Source: Ardenticatenaceae bacterium (lineage in GTDB: Bacteria > Chloroflexota > Anaerolineae > Ardenticatenales > Ardenticatenaceae). Taken from it: 33,587 nucleotides of DNA. Below, one piece after another: positions 8,617 through 16,635 of the stretch. The position numbers and the translations under genes are program-made. Where the stretch lies: contig WFWG01000037.1 in NCBI GenBank assembly GCA_015491235.1, forward strand, positions 1-33,587, given 5' to 3'. The notes beneath the pieces were generated by a model, which was given only the letters and a program-made list of their open reading frames with translations, had not been told where the DNA came from and did not search any database. The stretch's first letter is position 1; each line of letters begins with the position of its first letter.

Positions 8617-8862
8617 TTACTCGCGGAAGAACTCCACAATCTCCTCGCGTGCGCGTTTAGGAGCCAGCACTTCGATGTAGTTGATACGGTACCACGGGAA
8701 GTAGAATGTGACCGCTTCCCGTTCAAAGAGCGGGACTGGTTTGCCGTCTCGCCGACGCGGGTTGGTAAACACGATAGCGTTATCCGACGGGTCTGGCAAC
8801 TCTTCCATTTCAGCTAAAATTGGTTCTTCGCCGGCTACGTGAACGATAACCGTGTAGGCCAT
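8617..8862 (-). CDS. Small conserved-looking protein of unknown function
   Basis: This 81-residue acidic to neutral protein faces smpB with only 10 nt between the stops. It starts MAYTVIVHVAGEEPILAEME and ends with APKRAREEIVEFFRE. The middle VPLFEREAVTFYFPWYRINYIEVL resembles a small beta-barrel or strand-rich fold. There is no signal peptide, membrane segment or cysteine. GGAGGGG about 8 nt before the ATG at 8862 makes the start convincing, although the frame is open further upstream. I do not recognise the family. The final strand plus a charged helix is reminiscent of small RNA- or protein-binding modules, but this is only an impression. Confidence 0.7.
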   Translation of the reverse strand: MAYTVIVHVAGEEPILAEMEELPDPSDNAIVFTNPRRRDGKPVPLFEREAVTFYFPWYRINYIEVLAPKRAREEIVEFFRE

Positions 8863-8926
8863 CTGAACACCCCTCCGCTTTGTCAATTTCTGTGAGCAGT
8901 CGTGACTACGTGCGCGATCAGAATCA

Positions 8927-8950
8927 GGCCGACACATTTGGGTGTCGGCC
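8927..8950. repeat. 9-bp hairpin GGCCGACAC/GTGTCGGCC
   Basis: This is a perfect 9-bp stem with a 6-nt loop, just upstream of the small minus-strand gene starting at 8862. There is no T-run. It may be a leader hairpin or part of a repeat. Confidence 0.5.
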
Positions 8951-9008
8951 CACTACTCGACCACAGTGAATTTTGGGTAGCCGACAGGGAAAATTGTCTA
9001 TTACACCG

Positions 9009-9066
9009 AAAAAGTCTAACGATATTTCTTCCAATGGCGCGCAAAGCGTGCAATTGGAAGAAATAT
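9009..9066 (-). terminator. Large hairpin, possible second terminator of the signalling operon
   Basis: The arms ATATTTCTTCCAAT (9022-9035) and ATTGGAAGAAATAT (9053-9066) form a perfect 14-bp stem. An inner GCGCGC/GCGTGC stem has one G-U pair. Reading on the minus strand, a TTTTT run follows 8 nt after the stem; on the plus strand a TTTTT run follows 4 nt after it. It may act in both directions. Confidence 0.5.
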
Positions 9067-9085
9067 TCCATTTTTGGATAATAAA

Positions 9086-9122
9086 CGGCCACATAGATTT
9101 TTGGCGTAAATCTGCGTGGCCG
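9086..9122 (-). terminator. Intrinsic terminator of the kinase/J-VWA/cyclase operon
   Basis: The stem CGGCCAC/GTGGCCG plus AGATTT/AAATCT is separated by a 2x2 internal loop. It begins 4 nt past the stop codon at 9127 on the minus strand and is followed there by TTTATTAT. Position and shape fit a transcription terminator. Confidence 0.6.
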
Positions 9123-9126
9123 AGTA

Positions 9127-10122
9127 TTACTTTCCTTCCAAGAGCCTCATGCGCAGGAGTCCGAGGGAGATGATATCTCCAGGGCGGACAGGGATTGGTT
9201 CATAGGGCCGCAAGCGCTTATCGTTGACGTATGAGCCGTTGGTGCTGCCGAGGTCTTCCAGGTAAAGTTGTCCTTGATGTTCGAAGAGCCGCGCGTGGCG
9301 CCGTGACACGCCTGCCATTAGGCCACCAACTGGTTCCAAGTTCAGGAATCCCCCACCGGGCAAACCTGTGCTCCCGCGGCCGAACACCACCTCGCCTGTG
9401 TTGGGAACCCGAACGGTGGGACCGTATGGCAAAACCTGAAGAAGCCACTTTGCCTCCTCCTCTTGCCTGCTCCCCAAGAAGGTAACCGAAGCACCCACGT
9501 GGAGATCGTGCCCACATGTCTCGCAGAAGAGGGTGTTCGGCAGGTTGTTTGTCCCGCAGGCCGGACACTTGGTTTGCAGGGGGCCTGCAACGGACGAAAC
9601 TGACACGAAAGGAGGCGTTTCACGCACAAGCAGGTCCGGGTGGCGGAGGAGGTACACGTGCTGAACTTCACTCACGCCGCGCAACGGTTGGTGACCCAGA
9701 TCAACGAGGCTCGCTCCCGTTGGCAGGGAGCAGACTTTCAGCACACGCTCTGTCAACACAATTTCTCCGCCGCGACAGATGGAGAGGAGGCGAGCCGTGG
9801 TGTTGACGTCAGGCCCAAAGTAGTCATTGCCCATGCGGCGGGCTTGGCCGGCGTGAAGCACGACGCGCACCAGAAGCGGGCCAACTATTCCCCAATCCTC
9901 CTGTTGAATGCGCCGCTGAACTTCCACGCTGTACTCAAGCGCATCGCCGTCTTCAAAGATGGCAAAGATACCATCTCCCGTGTGCTTGACCATCACGCCA
10001 CCGTATTGCTCCAGAGCCTCCTGCAAAATGGTGTCGTGACGGTTCAGCACTTTCCACATTGAATCCGTATACTGTTCCCACAGCGGAGTCGAATTCTCGA
10101 TATCCGTGAATAGAAAGATCAT
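9127..10122 (-). CDS. Class III nucleotidyl cyclase-zinc ribbon-FHA fusion protein
   Basis: This 331-residue soluble protein starts directly with a class III adenylate/guanylate cyclase domain (residues ~1-165). All expected catalytic residues are present. Metal-binding Asp7 is in FTDIENST and Asp50 in KHTGDG. Adenine-selecting Lys46 and Asp100 (NDYFG) and the transition-state residues Asn107 and Arg111 (VNTTARL) are spaced as in known mycobacterial cyclases, so ATP is the likely substrate. A double-CxxC zinc ribbon (CPACG ... CETCG, ~185-205) follows. A C-terminal FHA domain (~237-325) carries FGRGSTG, SRRHARL and the phosphothreonine-binding motif LEDLGSTNGSYVN. It is the last gene of an operon with a kinase and a J-VWA protein, which suggests that phosphorylation by the kinase is read by the FHA domain. 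Confidence 0.9.
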   Translation of the reverse strand: MIFLFTDIENSTPLWEQYTDSMWKVLNRHDTILQEALEQYGGVMVKHTGDGIFAIFEDGDALEYSVEVQRRIQQEDWGIVGPLLVRVVLHAGQARRMGNDYFGPDVNTTARLLSICRGGEIVLTERVLKVCSLPTGASLVDLGHQPLRGVSEVQHVYLLRHPDLLVRETPPFVSVSSVAGPLQTKCPACGTNNLPNTLFCETCGHDLHVGASVTFLGSRQEEEAKWLLQVLPYGPTVRVPNTGEVVFGRGSTGLPGGGFLNLEPVGGLMAGVSRRHARLFEHQGQLYLEDLGSTNGSYVNDKRLRPYEPIPVRPGDIISLGLLRMRLLEGK

Positions 10123-10136
10123 TCCTCACACAGCTC

Positions 10137-11636
10137 CTATTGAGCTCCGTTCCAGTCAGGTGCTGGTAAGGAGAGTTGTCGGGTGCCGTATTTGATGCGC
10201 TTGCTCCCTTCCGAGGAAAGCGCGCCAGTCCGACGGAGGAGGGCCAATTCCCGCTTTGTGAGGGCGGCCAGGGTGGGTTCGCCAATCTCGAGAAATCGTG
10301 TGGCCAGGTGGGAAAGTTGAAGTTCTGCTTCCACACGGTTCCCCTTTTCCACCGCTTCCCAAGCGCGTTGCTGGAGGCGTAAGGCAGCTACACGTTCAGC
10401 CGCGCCAATAATCTCATCCGGGAATTCGAGTTCCTCCGCCTTGATGTCGCGTATCCCAACGACAAGGATTCTGGTTTGCGCAGTAAAAAGTTGCTTTTTC
10501 AGAAATTTCGTCTCCGCTGTAAGGTGCGCGGCAATAATAGCGCGCTGGTGGGCAGGTGGAGTGACACCAAACTCGATCAGGACCTGAACAGGCAGGCCCT
10601 TGAGCAACTGGCCCAGCTTAATGGACCCCTCGGCCGTCGGTGTCAGGCGCTGAAGGGCAGGCATGACCTGATGGACAGCCAGCAGTTCGGCGTGGGGTTG
10701 CAGGGCTATCGAGAGGCATGTTTCCTGCGTTACCGTTCGCCGCAGAGTCTCCAAGCGTTTCTCGAAGGCGGTGACGGCATCCTGAGGGTCGGCGATGTGC
10801 AATGTTTCGCCGTTAGAGCGCCGGGCCATCTCGTCGAGCAGGTGGTCGTTCCAGTCAGCGCCCAAGCCGAAGAGCGTCAGGCCAATTTGCTCGCGGGCAA
10901 TTTTCTCGGCCAATTCCAGGCACTGGGCCTCGTCTCCGTAGGTCTGTCCGTCTGTAAGGAAAATAATGTGCGTGACGACGCGCCGTGAGTGGCCGCGCAG
11001 AGCTTCCCGCAAGCCCACTTCCAGGCCGGACGAGATTTCTGTGCCGCCACTGGCCGTAATGCTGTTGATGGCGCTCAGGACCACTTCAGGTTGTCGGTAC
11101 GGGCCAGCCGGCAGGACGACTTGGGCCCTGTCGTTGAACGTAACAATGCCCAAGCGGTCCTGAGGGGTGAGCCGCTCGCTGATGAGGCGCACGGCTTTCT
11201 GAGCATGATAGAGGCGTTCGCCACGCATTGAACTGCTGCGGTCGAGCACCACGATGAGGTTGAGGGGCAGAGCAGGCGAAGATTGTGCTCCTGGCTCTGT
11301 CACTTCCAGCTCAACCAGCGCGTAGAGCCGCTGATGCCCCACACGGCGCCGCAACGTCCGGGGGCCTGGCTTCACAATCACCCGCAAGAGCCCGGCGTCG
11401 GGCGTTTGCTGCGCCAGCCAAGCGTCGTATTTAGCCCGCAATTTGGGGTCGCTCAGCACGTCGTACGCTTCGCGCAGGCGCACGAATTGCTGGTGAGCTT
11501 CTGGCGAGGGGTTGACGTCAGGGTGAAAAATGCGCGTGAGCAGGCGATACTGGGTGCGCAGGGTTTCTTCGTCCGCCGTGGGATCAACGCCCAGGCGGTC
11601 GTAGTAGTCCACCTCGAAGTGGTATTTTGAGCTCAT
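10137..11636 (-). CDS. J-domain-VWA fusion protein
   Basis: This 499-residue protein has an N-terminal J domain (residues ~9-75). It carries the Hsp70-stimulating HPD triad at 38-40 (RIFHPDVN) and the final LRAKYDAWL helix. A von Willebrand A domain at ~125-300 has an intact metal site: Asp132-x-Ser134-x-Ser136 in VVLDRSSSM, the threonine in SGGTEISSG, and the aspartate in IIFLTDGQT. The C-terminal ~180 residues resemble the beta-rich and helical tail found after VWA domains in bacterial Mg-chelatase/inter-alpha-inhibitor-like proteins. No signal peptide or membrane segment is seen, so it should be cytoplasmic. The start has AAGGAG ~10 nt upstream. It lies 18 nt after the kinase and 14 nt before the cyclase-FHA gene. 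The J-VWA fusion is unusual; it may bring DnaK to a metal-dependent protein assembly. Confidence 0.88.
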   Translation of the reverse strand: MSSKYHFEVDYYDRLGVDPTADEETLRTQYRLLTRIFHPDVNPSPEAHQQFVRLREAYDVLSDPKLRAKYDAWLAQQTPDAGLLRVIVKPGPRTLRRRVGHQRLYALVELEVTEPGAQSSPALPLNLIVVLDRSSSMRGERLYHAQKAVRLISERLTPQDRLGIVTFNDRAQVVLPAGPYRQPEVVLSAINSITASGGTEISSGLEVGLREALRGHSRRVVTHIIFLTDGQTYGDEAQCLELAEKIAREQIGLTLFGLGADWNDHLLDEMARRSNGETLHIADPQDAVTAFEKRLETLRRTVTQETCLSIALQPHAELLAVHQVMPALQRLTPTAEGSIKLGQLLKGLPVQVLIEFGVTPPAHQRAIIAAHLTAETKFLKKQLFTAQTRILVVGIRDIKAEELEFPDEIIGAAERVAALRLQQRAWEAVEKGNRVEAELQLSHLATRFLEIGEPTLAALTKRELALLRRTGALSSEGSKRIKYGTRQLSLPAPDWNGAQ

Positions 11637-11654
11637 GGTCTCATTACTCCTTCC

Positions 11655-13607
11655 TCATCGGTCCAGCCCTTCGGCTTGCAAAGCGTACACGTGATGGTCA
11701 AGGGAGCCGAAGTACACCTTCCCATGAGCCGTCCGGGGCGATCCTGGAATGGGTCCGCCCGTTCGGTATCGCCAGACGAGCTTGCCCCTTTTTGCGTCGA
11801 GGCAGTACATGTGCCCGTCTACGCTGCCGCAGTAGACGAATCCGTTTTCCACCCACGGTGAGGAGGTGACTTGGTGATCGGTTTTGTACTTCCAGACCAG
11901 TTCACCCCACTCAGCATTGAGGCAATAGATGTGTCCGTCCACCGAGCCAATGTAAACGTATTTCTCATATACAAAGGGTGACGAAACGATGCGGTCGGTC
12001 GTGCGAAAGCGCCAGATGACCCAGCCAGAGTTGACGTCAAAGGCGTATACCGTCCAGTCCATTGAGCCGCAGATTACTCGATCTTCGTAAACGCTGGGCG
12101 AAGAGATCACAGCGCCGTTTGTCCTGGCGCGCCAGCGCACTTCACCTGTTGCCAGGTCCAAGGCATAGACCAAGCCGTCCTCCGCGCCAATGTAGAGCAG
12201 GCGGTCGAAGAAGCAGGCCGACGAGCGCACGGGAGCGTGAGTGGCGTGGCGCCAGATCCCTGTGCCTCGCCGAGCGTCAATAGCGTAAATGTGACCGTCG
12301 TCGGACCCAATGAAGATAAAGTCTCCGTGTACGCGAGGAGAGGATCGGATCTTCCCCTTCGTTGCAAATGTCCACTCCAGCCGACCACTCGTCCGATTGA
12401 TGCCATACACGCGGTAATCTTCCGAACCGACGATCACAAGATGTTTCCAGGTTGTCGGAGTTCCGGGGATGCCCCCTTCGGTCGGGTATTTCCAGATGAA
12501 TTGGCCGGTGTTCGCGTCCAAACAGTACAGGTTATGATCGTAGCAGCCAATGTAGAGGCGATCCCCTTCAATGCACGGGGTGGAACGCACCTCCTCTTCA
12601 CACTTGAACGTCCAAACGGGCTCGATGCCACTTTGAGTATCCCGGGGAACGGCAGAGTGGCCTGGCTTGCGAAGCGTTGGCGGGGCACTGCCGTGAAGTC
12701 CGGCTGTGCGTTGAATCAGCCGCGTAATAGGCCGTGTGGGAGTGGCTTCCGCTTGTAAGGAGGGGAGGAGCGCTTCCAGCGCTTTGCGCAATTCGGCAGC
12801 ACTCTCCCAGCGCTCGTCGGGGTCCTCCGCCAGCGCCTTCATGATGACCTGTTCCAGTTCGGGCGGCACGGCCGGGTTGTAGTGGCGAATGGGGCGCGAG
12901 GCGAAGCTGAACGGTCGAAACTCCCGGGGGTCGGTGTTTGTCAACAGGTGGTGCAGCGTGGCCCCAAGGGCGTAGATGTCCACTTTAGGTGTGGCCATCC
13001 CCTCGTACTGCTCAGGGGAGGCATATCCTTCGGTGCCGACCATAGTAGCCCGTTCGGCTTCTTGAAAGTGCTTGGCAATTCCAAAGTCAACGAGTACAAG
13101 GCGACCGTCGGGGCGCAACATGATGTTACTGGGCTTCAGGTCCCGGAAGACAATAGGGGGCGTCTGGTTGTGGAGGTATTCCAACACGTCGCAGAGCTGA
13201 ATGCCCCAGTCTACGGCCTGGAGTGGCGTGATGGGCCTGGCGCGCTGGGCAATGTATTTGGCCAAGTCTTGTCCTTCCACATACTCGAGGACGACATAAT
13301 GGCGATCATTTTCGTTGAAGTAGTCGAAGATTTTGGGAATGGCCGGGTGGTTGAGGCTGGCGAGGATATTGGCCTCACGCTCAAAATTCTCCACCGCCTG
13401 GCGGCGGGCTGTCGGATCCACAAGTGCGTTGAACATCTCTTTGACGGCACAGCGCCGTGGGTGAGCCCGGAAGCGACGGTCGCGGGCACTGTAAACCGCC
13501 CCCATGCCGCCGATGCCCAAAATGCCCTCAATGACGTACCGGCCAGCCAGCACAGTGCCGGGCTCAAGCGTGCTGGGTGTGGACCTCGATACTGGTTGTG
13601 TTTTCAT
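11655..13607 (-). CDS. Ser/Thr protein kinase with C-terminal PQQ-like propeller
   Basis: This 650-residue protein carries a Hanks-type kinase domain (~24-290). It has a glycine loop GIGGMG (31-36), catalytic Lys56 in CAVKE, FRDLKPSN (Phe154-Arg155-Asp156 in place of HRD), DFG at 174-176, and the activation-loop end GTEGYASPEQ. A short linker leads to a PQQ-type beta-propeller (~335-650) built of repeats such as LYIGCYDHNLYCLDANTG and VYCGSVDGHMYCLDAKRG. Unlike most PknB-type kinases there is no membrane helix between the two, so the sensor is probably cytoplasmic. The ATG at 13607 (MKTQPVSRS) is preferred over an upstream in-frame start; it follows GCGGGG. It heads the three-gene operon and has its own promoter at 13657-13685. 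Confidence 0.92.
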   Translation of the reverse strand: MKTQPVSRSTPSTLEPGTVLAGRYVIEGILGIGGMGAVYSARDRRFRAHPRRCAVKEMFNALVDPTARRQAVENFEREANILASLNHPAIPKIFDYFNENDRHYVVLEYVEGQDLAKYIAQRARPITPLQAVDWGIQLCDVLEYLHNQTPPIVFRDLKPSNIMLRPDGRLVLVDFGIAKHFQEAERATMVGTEGYASPEQYEGMATPKVDIYALGATLHHLLTNTDPREFRPFSFASRPIRHYNPAVPPELEQVIMKALAEDPDERWESAAELRKALEALLPSLQAEATPTRPITRLIQRTAGLHGSAPPTLRKPGHSAVPRDTQSGIEPVWTFKCEEEVRSTPCIEGDRLYIGCYDHNLYCLDANTGQFIWKYPTEGGIPGTPTTWKHLVIVGSEDYRVYGINRTSGRLEWTFATKGKIRSSPRVHGDFIFIGSDDGHIYAIDARRGTGIWRHATHAPVRSSACFFDRLLYIGAEDGLVYALDLATGEVRWRARTNGAVISSPSVYEDRVICGSMDWTVYAFDVNSGWVIWRFRTTDRIVSSPFVYEKYVYIGSVDGHIYCLNAEWGELVWKYKTDHQVTSSPWVENGFVYCGSVDGHMYCLDAKRGKLVWRYRTGGPIPGSPRTAHGKVYFGSLDHHVYALQAEGLDR

Positions 13608-13656
13608 AAAGACCCCGCAGAATAGAACCCCAATTTGTCCTGTGAAAGTTGTATTT

Positions 13657-13685
13657 ATGGTACTTGAGAAATGTTTCCTTGTCAA
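13657..13685 (-). promoter_or_regulatory. Promoter of the kinase operon
   Basis: On the minus strand a consensus TTGACA (13685-13680) is followed by a 17-bp spacer and TACCAT (13662-13657), a 4/6 match to TATAAT. It lies about 50 nt before the kinase start and is divergent from the RNA promoter at 13737. Confidence 0.55.
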
Positions 13686-13736
13686 CGGATAGCCCGCTCG
13701 TAATGAAAGCGCTCATTCGGCTGCCTTTGGATGGCT

Positions 13737-13765
13737 TTGCCTCTCTTCTCGGAAGCGTGTATAAT
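13737..13765 (+). promoter_or_regulatory. Promoter for the putative structured RNA
   Basis: TTGCCT (13737-13742), a 17-bp spacer and a perfect TATAAT (13760-13765) predict a start near 13772. A second TATAAT (13769-13774) follows directly and could give an alternative start near 13781. Confidence 0.65.
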
Positions 13766-13771
13766 CAATAT

Positions 13772-14216
13772 AATCCGCGATAATGAACGGAGCCGACAAA
13801 TACAGCCGAACTGGTGGGAAGTCCCTGGAACGACGTGCGAACCGTGTGATCGTGCGCTTGCTTGGTCCGAAAATTGCCCGCTGCTGGGGAATCCTGGCGG
13901 TGTGCGGTGATCTAAGGGTGGTGTTGATAGCCGAAAGCCGGATAGCGGCGGAGTGAGCCCGCAAGTGCAACCGGAAAAGGAACGCGGAGTGAGTCCGGTT
14001 TGCTCAGCGGACCAAAGGGTTGAGAGCAGCCTTTTCATGTGGACTCTATGCTCACAGTCGGGTAACTGTGCGTCTCCTCCGGCAATTGGAGACCGGGGGG
14101 GCTGTACGTGCCCGGCATCCTGCCGGATATTCTGAAGCTTGTCCTTCCTGCCACAAGAGGCAACGTGCCCGTTCGGCGTATTTGTCGGCCGTGACCTGAG
14201 TGGTCACGGCCTTTTT
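13772..14216 (+). ncRNA. Unidentified ~445-nt structured RNA candidate
   Basis: This stretch has no credible protein gene but shows all the marks of an RNA gene: a strong promoter, an intrinsic terminator and long-range pairing. CCGACAAATACAGCCGAAC (13793-13811) pairs with GTTCGGCGTATTTGTCGG (14171-14188) over 18 bp with one bulged A, and G13792-C14189 adds a nineteenth pair. Several local hairpins lie inside: CACAGT/ACTGTG (~14053-14070), GTCTCC/GGAGAC (~14072-14093), CTTGT/ACAAG (~14139-14158), and an AACCGGA/TCCGGTT helix (~13969-14000). The phrase GCGGAGTGAG occurs twice (13948 and 13984 area). The conserved sequences of RNase P RNA, tmRNA, SRP RNA and cobalamin riboswitches are absent. 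It ends about 30 nt before recX, so it could also be a recX leader with an attenuator. Confidence 0.7.
14187..14216 (+). terminator. Intrinsic terminator of the structured RNA
   Basis: A perfect 10-bp stem GGCCGTGACC/GGTCACGGCC has loop TGAGT and is followed by TTTTT. Its first 3 nt (14187-14189) also belong to the closing helix of the RNA, so the two helices stack or compete. It lies just before the recX ribosome site. Confidence 0.85.
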
Positions 14217-14248
14217 GTGGCTGAGAGCTTCTGGACAGAGGTGCGCTT

Positions 14249-14920
14249 GTGAAGTGGGTGACGATTACCAGATTGGAAGTGGACCAGCGCAACCCCAACC
14301 GCGTGCGGGTGGAGTTTGACGGGGCGAAGGCCCTCAAGGTGCCCCTTTCCGTAGCCGCCGCGTTGCACGTCGGGCAGCGCCTTTCGGCCGACGAGTTGGC
14401 CCGCTTGCGGGAAGCAAGCACGGCGCAGCGGGCGCTCGACCTGGCCCTGCGCTACCTGGCGTATCGAAGCCGCTCGACCGCCGAGGTGGTGCGCTACTTG
14501 CGAGAAAAGGGCTTTCCTGAGCACACAGTCGAGCACGTGACGGCGTGGCTCACCGAGCGGGGCTGGCTGGACGATTTGGCATTTGCCCGCTGGTGGGTGG
14601 AGAACCGCACGGAACACCGCCCCCGCGGGCGCCTGATGCTGGCCGCCGAGCTGCGCCAGAAGGGCGTCCCCGACGCCTGCATTGAGGAGGCGCTGGCCGC
14701 GCTGCCAGACGACGAGGAGGAACTGGCGCGCCGGGCGGCGGAGCGCTTCGTGAGGCGCCTCGCCTCGGTGCGGGATCGAACAGTGTTCGTCCGACGGCTT
14801 TCGGCCCACCTGGCACGGCGTGGATTCAGTTGGGAAGTGGTTCGGAGCGTCGTTGAGGCTATGTGGGCTGAACACCAGGTGAACAATGGAGAGGCCAGAC
14901 GACATCGAGACATCCGTTGA
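14249..14920 (+). CDS. recX: Regulatory protein RecX
   Basis: This 223-residue cytoplasmic protein modulates RecA filaments. The family pattern of three-helix repeats is visible. [28 protein letters not shown] is split by the family as the first repeat (core RSRSTAEV). [24 protein letters not shown] follows with its diagnostic L-DD-FA core. [15 protein letters not shown] is next, and the last repeat is in [20 protein letters not shown]. The N-terminal ~45 residues form a small strand-rich region ([20 protein letters not shown]). The start is a GTG at 14249 with AGAGGTG upstream. The gene lies right after the RNA terminator and 17 nt before the rny start, so it may depend on read-through or on an unseen promoter. 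recA is not in the window. Confidence 0.9.
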   Translation: MKWVTITRLEVDQRNPNRVRVEFDGAKALKVPLSVAAALHVGQRLSADELARLREASTAQRALDLALRYLAYRSRSTAEVVRYLREKGFPEHTVEHVTAWLTERGWLDDLAFARWWVENRTEHRPRGRLMLAAELRQKGVPDACIEEALAALPDDEEELARRAAERFVRRLASVRDRTVFVRRLSAHLARRGFSWEVVRSVVEAMWAEHQVNNGEARRHRDIR

Positions 14921-14937
14921 ACGAGGAGGATTCGGAC

Positions 14938-16464
14938 ATGGATCCGTTGACGCTTGTTGTCATCGTGGGGGGACTTGTAGTCGGGCTGGTTATCGGCCTG
15001 ATCGTCGGGCGCCGTTATGGTCTCCAATCGGTGGAAGAACTCAGGCGGGAAGTCGAACTCAAGTTGAAGGAGGCGGAGGCCGAAGCCCAGCGCATTCGGC
15101 TGGCCGCAAAGGAGGAAGCCGTTCACCTGCGCGAGCGGGTGGAGGCCGACTTGCAGGAACAGCGTCGGGAGCTCCAGCGCCAGGAGCGCCACCTGCAACA
15201 GCGCCGCGAGAGCCTCGACCGACGTCAGGAACAACTCGAAAACCGCAGCCGCAACCTGGACAGGCGCGAGCAAGCCCTGGAGAAGCGCGAGCGTGAAATT
15301 GCGGCCCTGATCGCCAAACAGCAGGCCGAGTTGGAGCGCATTGCGGCGCTCTCCAAGGAAGAGGCGCGCAAGATGTTGCTCGAACAAGTGGAGCGAGAGG
15401 CCCGTCAGGACATGGCGCGCCTCATTCGCCAGGTGGAGGCCGAAGCGCGCGAGGTGGCCGACCAGCGGGCCCGCGAAATCATTGTTACGGCCATCCAGCG
15501 CCTGGCGACCGACGTGACCAACGACGTGGTGGTCTCCATGGTGGAGTTGCCCTCCGACGACATGAAGGGGCGCATCATTGGCCGGGGAGGGCGCAACATA
15601 CGGGCCATCGAGAATGCCACTGGCGTGGACATCGTGGTGGACGACACTCCGGAGGCCATTGTCATCAGCAGCTTCGACCCCGTGCGGCGTGAGATTGCGC
15701 GGCTGGCCCTGGAGAAGCTCATTGCCGATGGCCGCATCCACCCGGCCCGCATCGAGAAGGTCGTCCAGGAAACCCGCCAGGAAGTGGAGCGCATGATCCG
15801 TGAGTACGGCGAGCAAGCGGCCTACGAGGCCGGCGTGCGCGGCCTGCACCCAGACCTGATCCGCCTCCTGGGTCAGCTTAAGTTCCGCACCAGCTACGGG
15901 CAAAACCAGTGGCACCACGCCATCGAAGCGGCCCGCATTGCGGGCCTGCTGGCGGCTGAACTGGGCGCCAACGTGGACCTGGCGAAAAAGGCCGCGCTGC
16001 TCCACGACATCGGCAAGGCCGTGTCCCACGAAGTAGAAGGCCCTCACGCCCTCATCGGCGCTGAGATTGCCCGCCGCTGTGGTATGCACGAGATCGTGGT
16101 CAACGCCATTGCCAGCCATCACCACGAGGAGGAGCAGCGCAGTATCGAGGCCGTCATTGTAGAGGTGGCCGACGCCATCAGCGGCGCCCGGCCCGGAGCG
16201 CGCCGCGAGTCCTTGGAGAGCTATATCAAGCGCATCACGGCCTTGGAGGAGATTGCGCGGAGCTTTCCCGGTGTCGAGGAGGTCTACGCCATCCAGGCGG
16301 GCCGTGAGGTGCGCATCATCGTGAAGCCCGACGACGTGGACGACCTGGCGGCCATCGAGTTGAGCCGCAACATCGCGCGCAAAATCGAGGAGGGCCTGGA
16401 GTATCCCGGCCAAATCAAGGTCACGGTCATTCGCGAGACCCGTGCCGTGGATTACGCCAAATAG
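14938..16464 (+). CDS. rny: Ribonuclease Y
   Basis: This 508-residue membrane-anchored endoribonuclease starts bulk mRNA decay. It has a single N-terminal membrane helix (~4-26, [21 protein letters not shown]). A long charged coiled coil follows (~30-190, rich in E, R and Q). A KH RNA-binding domain lies at ~208-275 with [15 protein letters not shown]. The HD metal-dependent phosphohydrolase domain has His356-Asp357 in LLHDIGKA and further histidines in ASHHHEEE. The order and length are those of the family. The loop is GRGGRN where many homologues have GREGRN. The ATG at 14938 follows GAGGAGG by 8 nt, and an in-frame TTG 21 nt earlier is less likely. A palindromic repeat at 16542 probably terminates the transcript. 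Confidence 0.96.
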   Translation: MDPLTLVVIVGGLVVGLVIGLIVGRRYGLQSVEELRREVELKLKEAEAEAQRIRLAAKEEAVHLRERVEADLQEQRRELQRQERHLQQRRESLDRRQEQLENRSRNLDRREQALEKREREIAALIAKQQAELERIAALSKEEARKMLLEQVEREARQDMARLIRQVEAEAREVADQRAREIIVTAIQRLATDVTNDVVVSMVELPSDDMKGRIIGRGGRNIRAIENATGVDIVVDDTPEAIVISSFDPVRREIARLALEKLIADGRIHPARIEKVVQETRQEVERMIREYGEQAAYEAGVRGLHPDLIRLLGQLKFRTSYGQNQWHHAIEAARIAGLLAAELGANVDLAKKAALLHDIGKAVSHEVEGPHALIGAEIARRCGMHEIVVNAIASHHHEEEQRSIEAVIVEVADAISGARPGARRESLESYIKRITALEEIARSFPGVEEVYAIQAGREVRIIVKPDDVDDLAAIELSRNIARKIEEGLEYPGQIKVTVIRETRAVDYAK

Positions 16465-16541
16465 GTCAACACATTGGGGAGCGTCGGGTGCTCTTCAAAG
16501 AGATACACCTTTCCACCGCTCACTTCCGATAGCAAGATGCT

Positions 16542-16579
16542 AAGGTGCGACGCACTTTGGCAGTGCGTCGCACCTTTTT
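16542..16579 (+). terminator. GTGCGACGCAC palindrome serving as terminator after rny
   Basis: The arms AAGGTGCGACGCACT (16542-16556) and AGTGCGTCGCACCTT (16562-16576) are exact reverse complements with a 5-nt loop and a T-run (16575-16579). It sits between the convergent genes rny and FAH. The same palindrome is found at 26606-26641, at 29531-29567, and degraded at 474-484 and 32962-32996. It is therefore a dispersed repeat that may have been recruited as a terminator. Confidence 0.75.
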
Positions 16580-16635
16580 CTTTCCTTTCGTCATCCCCCA
16601 GCGCTTCCGTTGGGTTGGATTCTTGTAGTTCAAGT

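Noticed and set aside
13772-14216. Identification of the structured RNA as RNase P RNA, tmRNA, SRP RNA or a cobalamin riboswitch
   Set aside because: The invariant sequences of each (GAGGAAAGTC and ACAGAA for RNase P; TTCGAATC acceptor end for tmRNA; GGAAG/AGCAGCC arrangement for SRP; the GCCACTG-type B12 box) could not be found in the expected places.
14494-16413. 639-residue minus-strand frame opposite recX and rny
   Set aside because: Shadow of real genes; the plus strand has complete RecX and RNase Y motifs.
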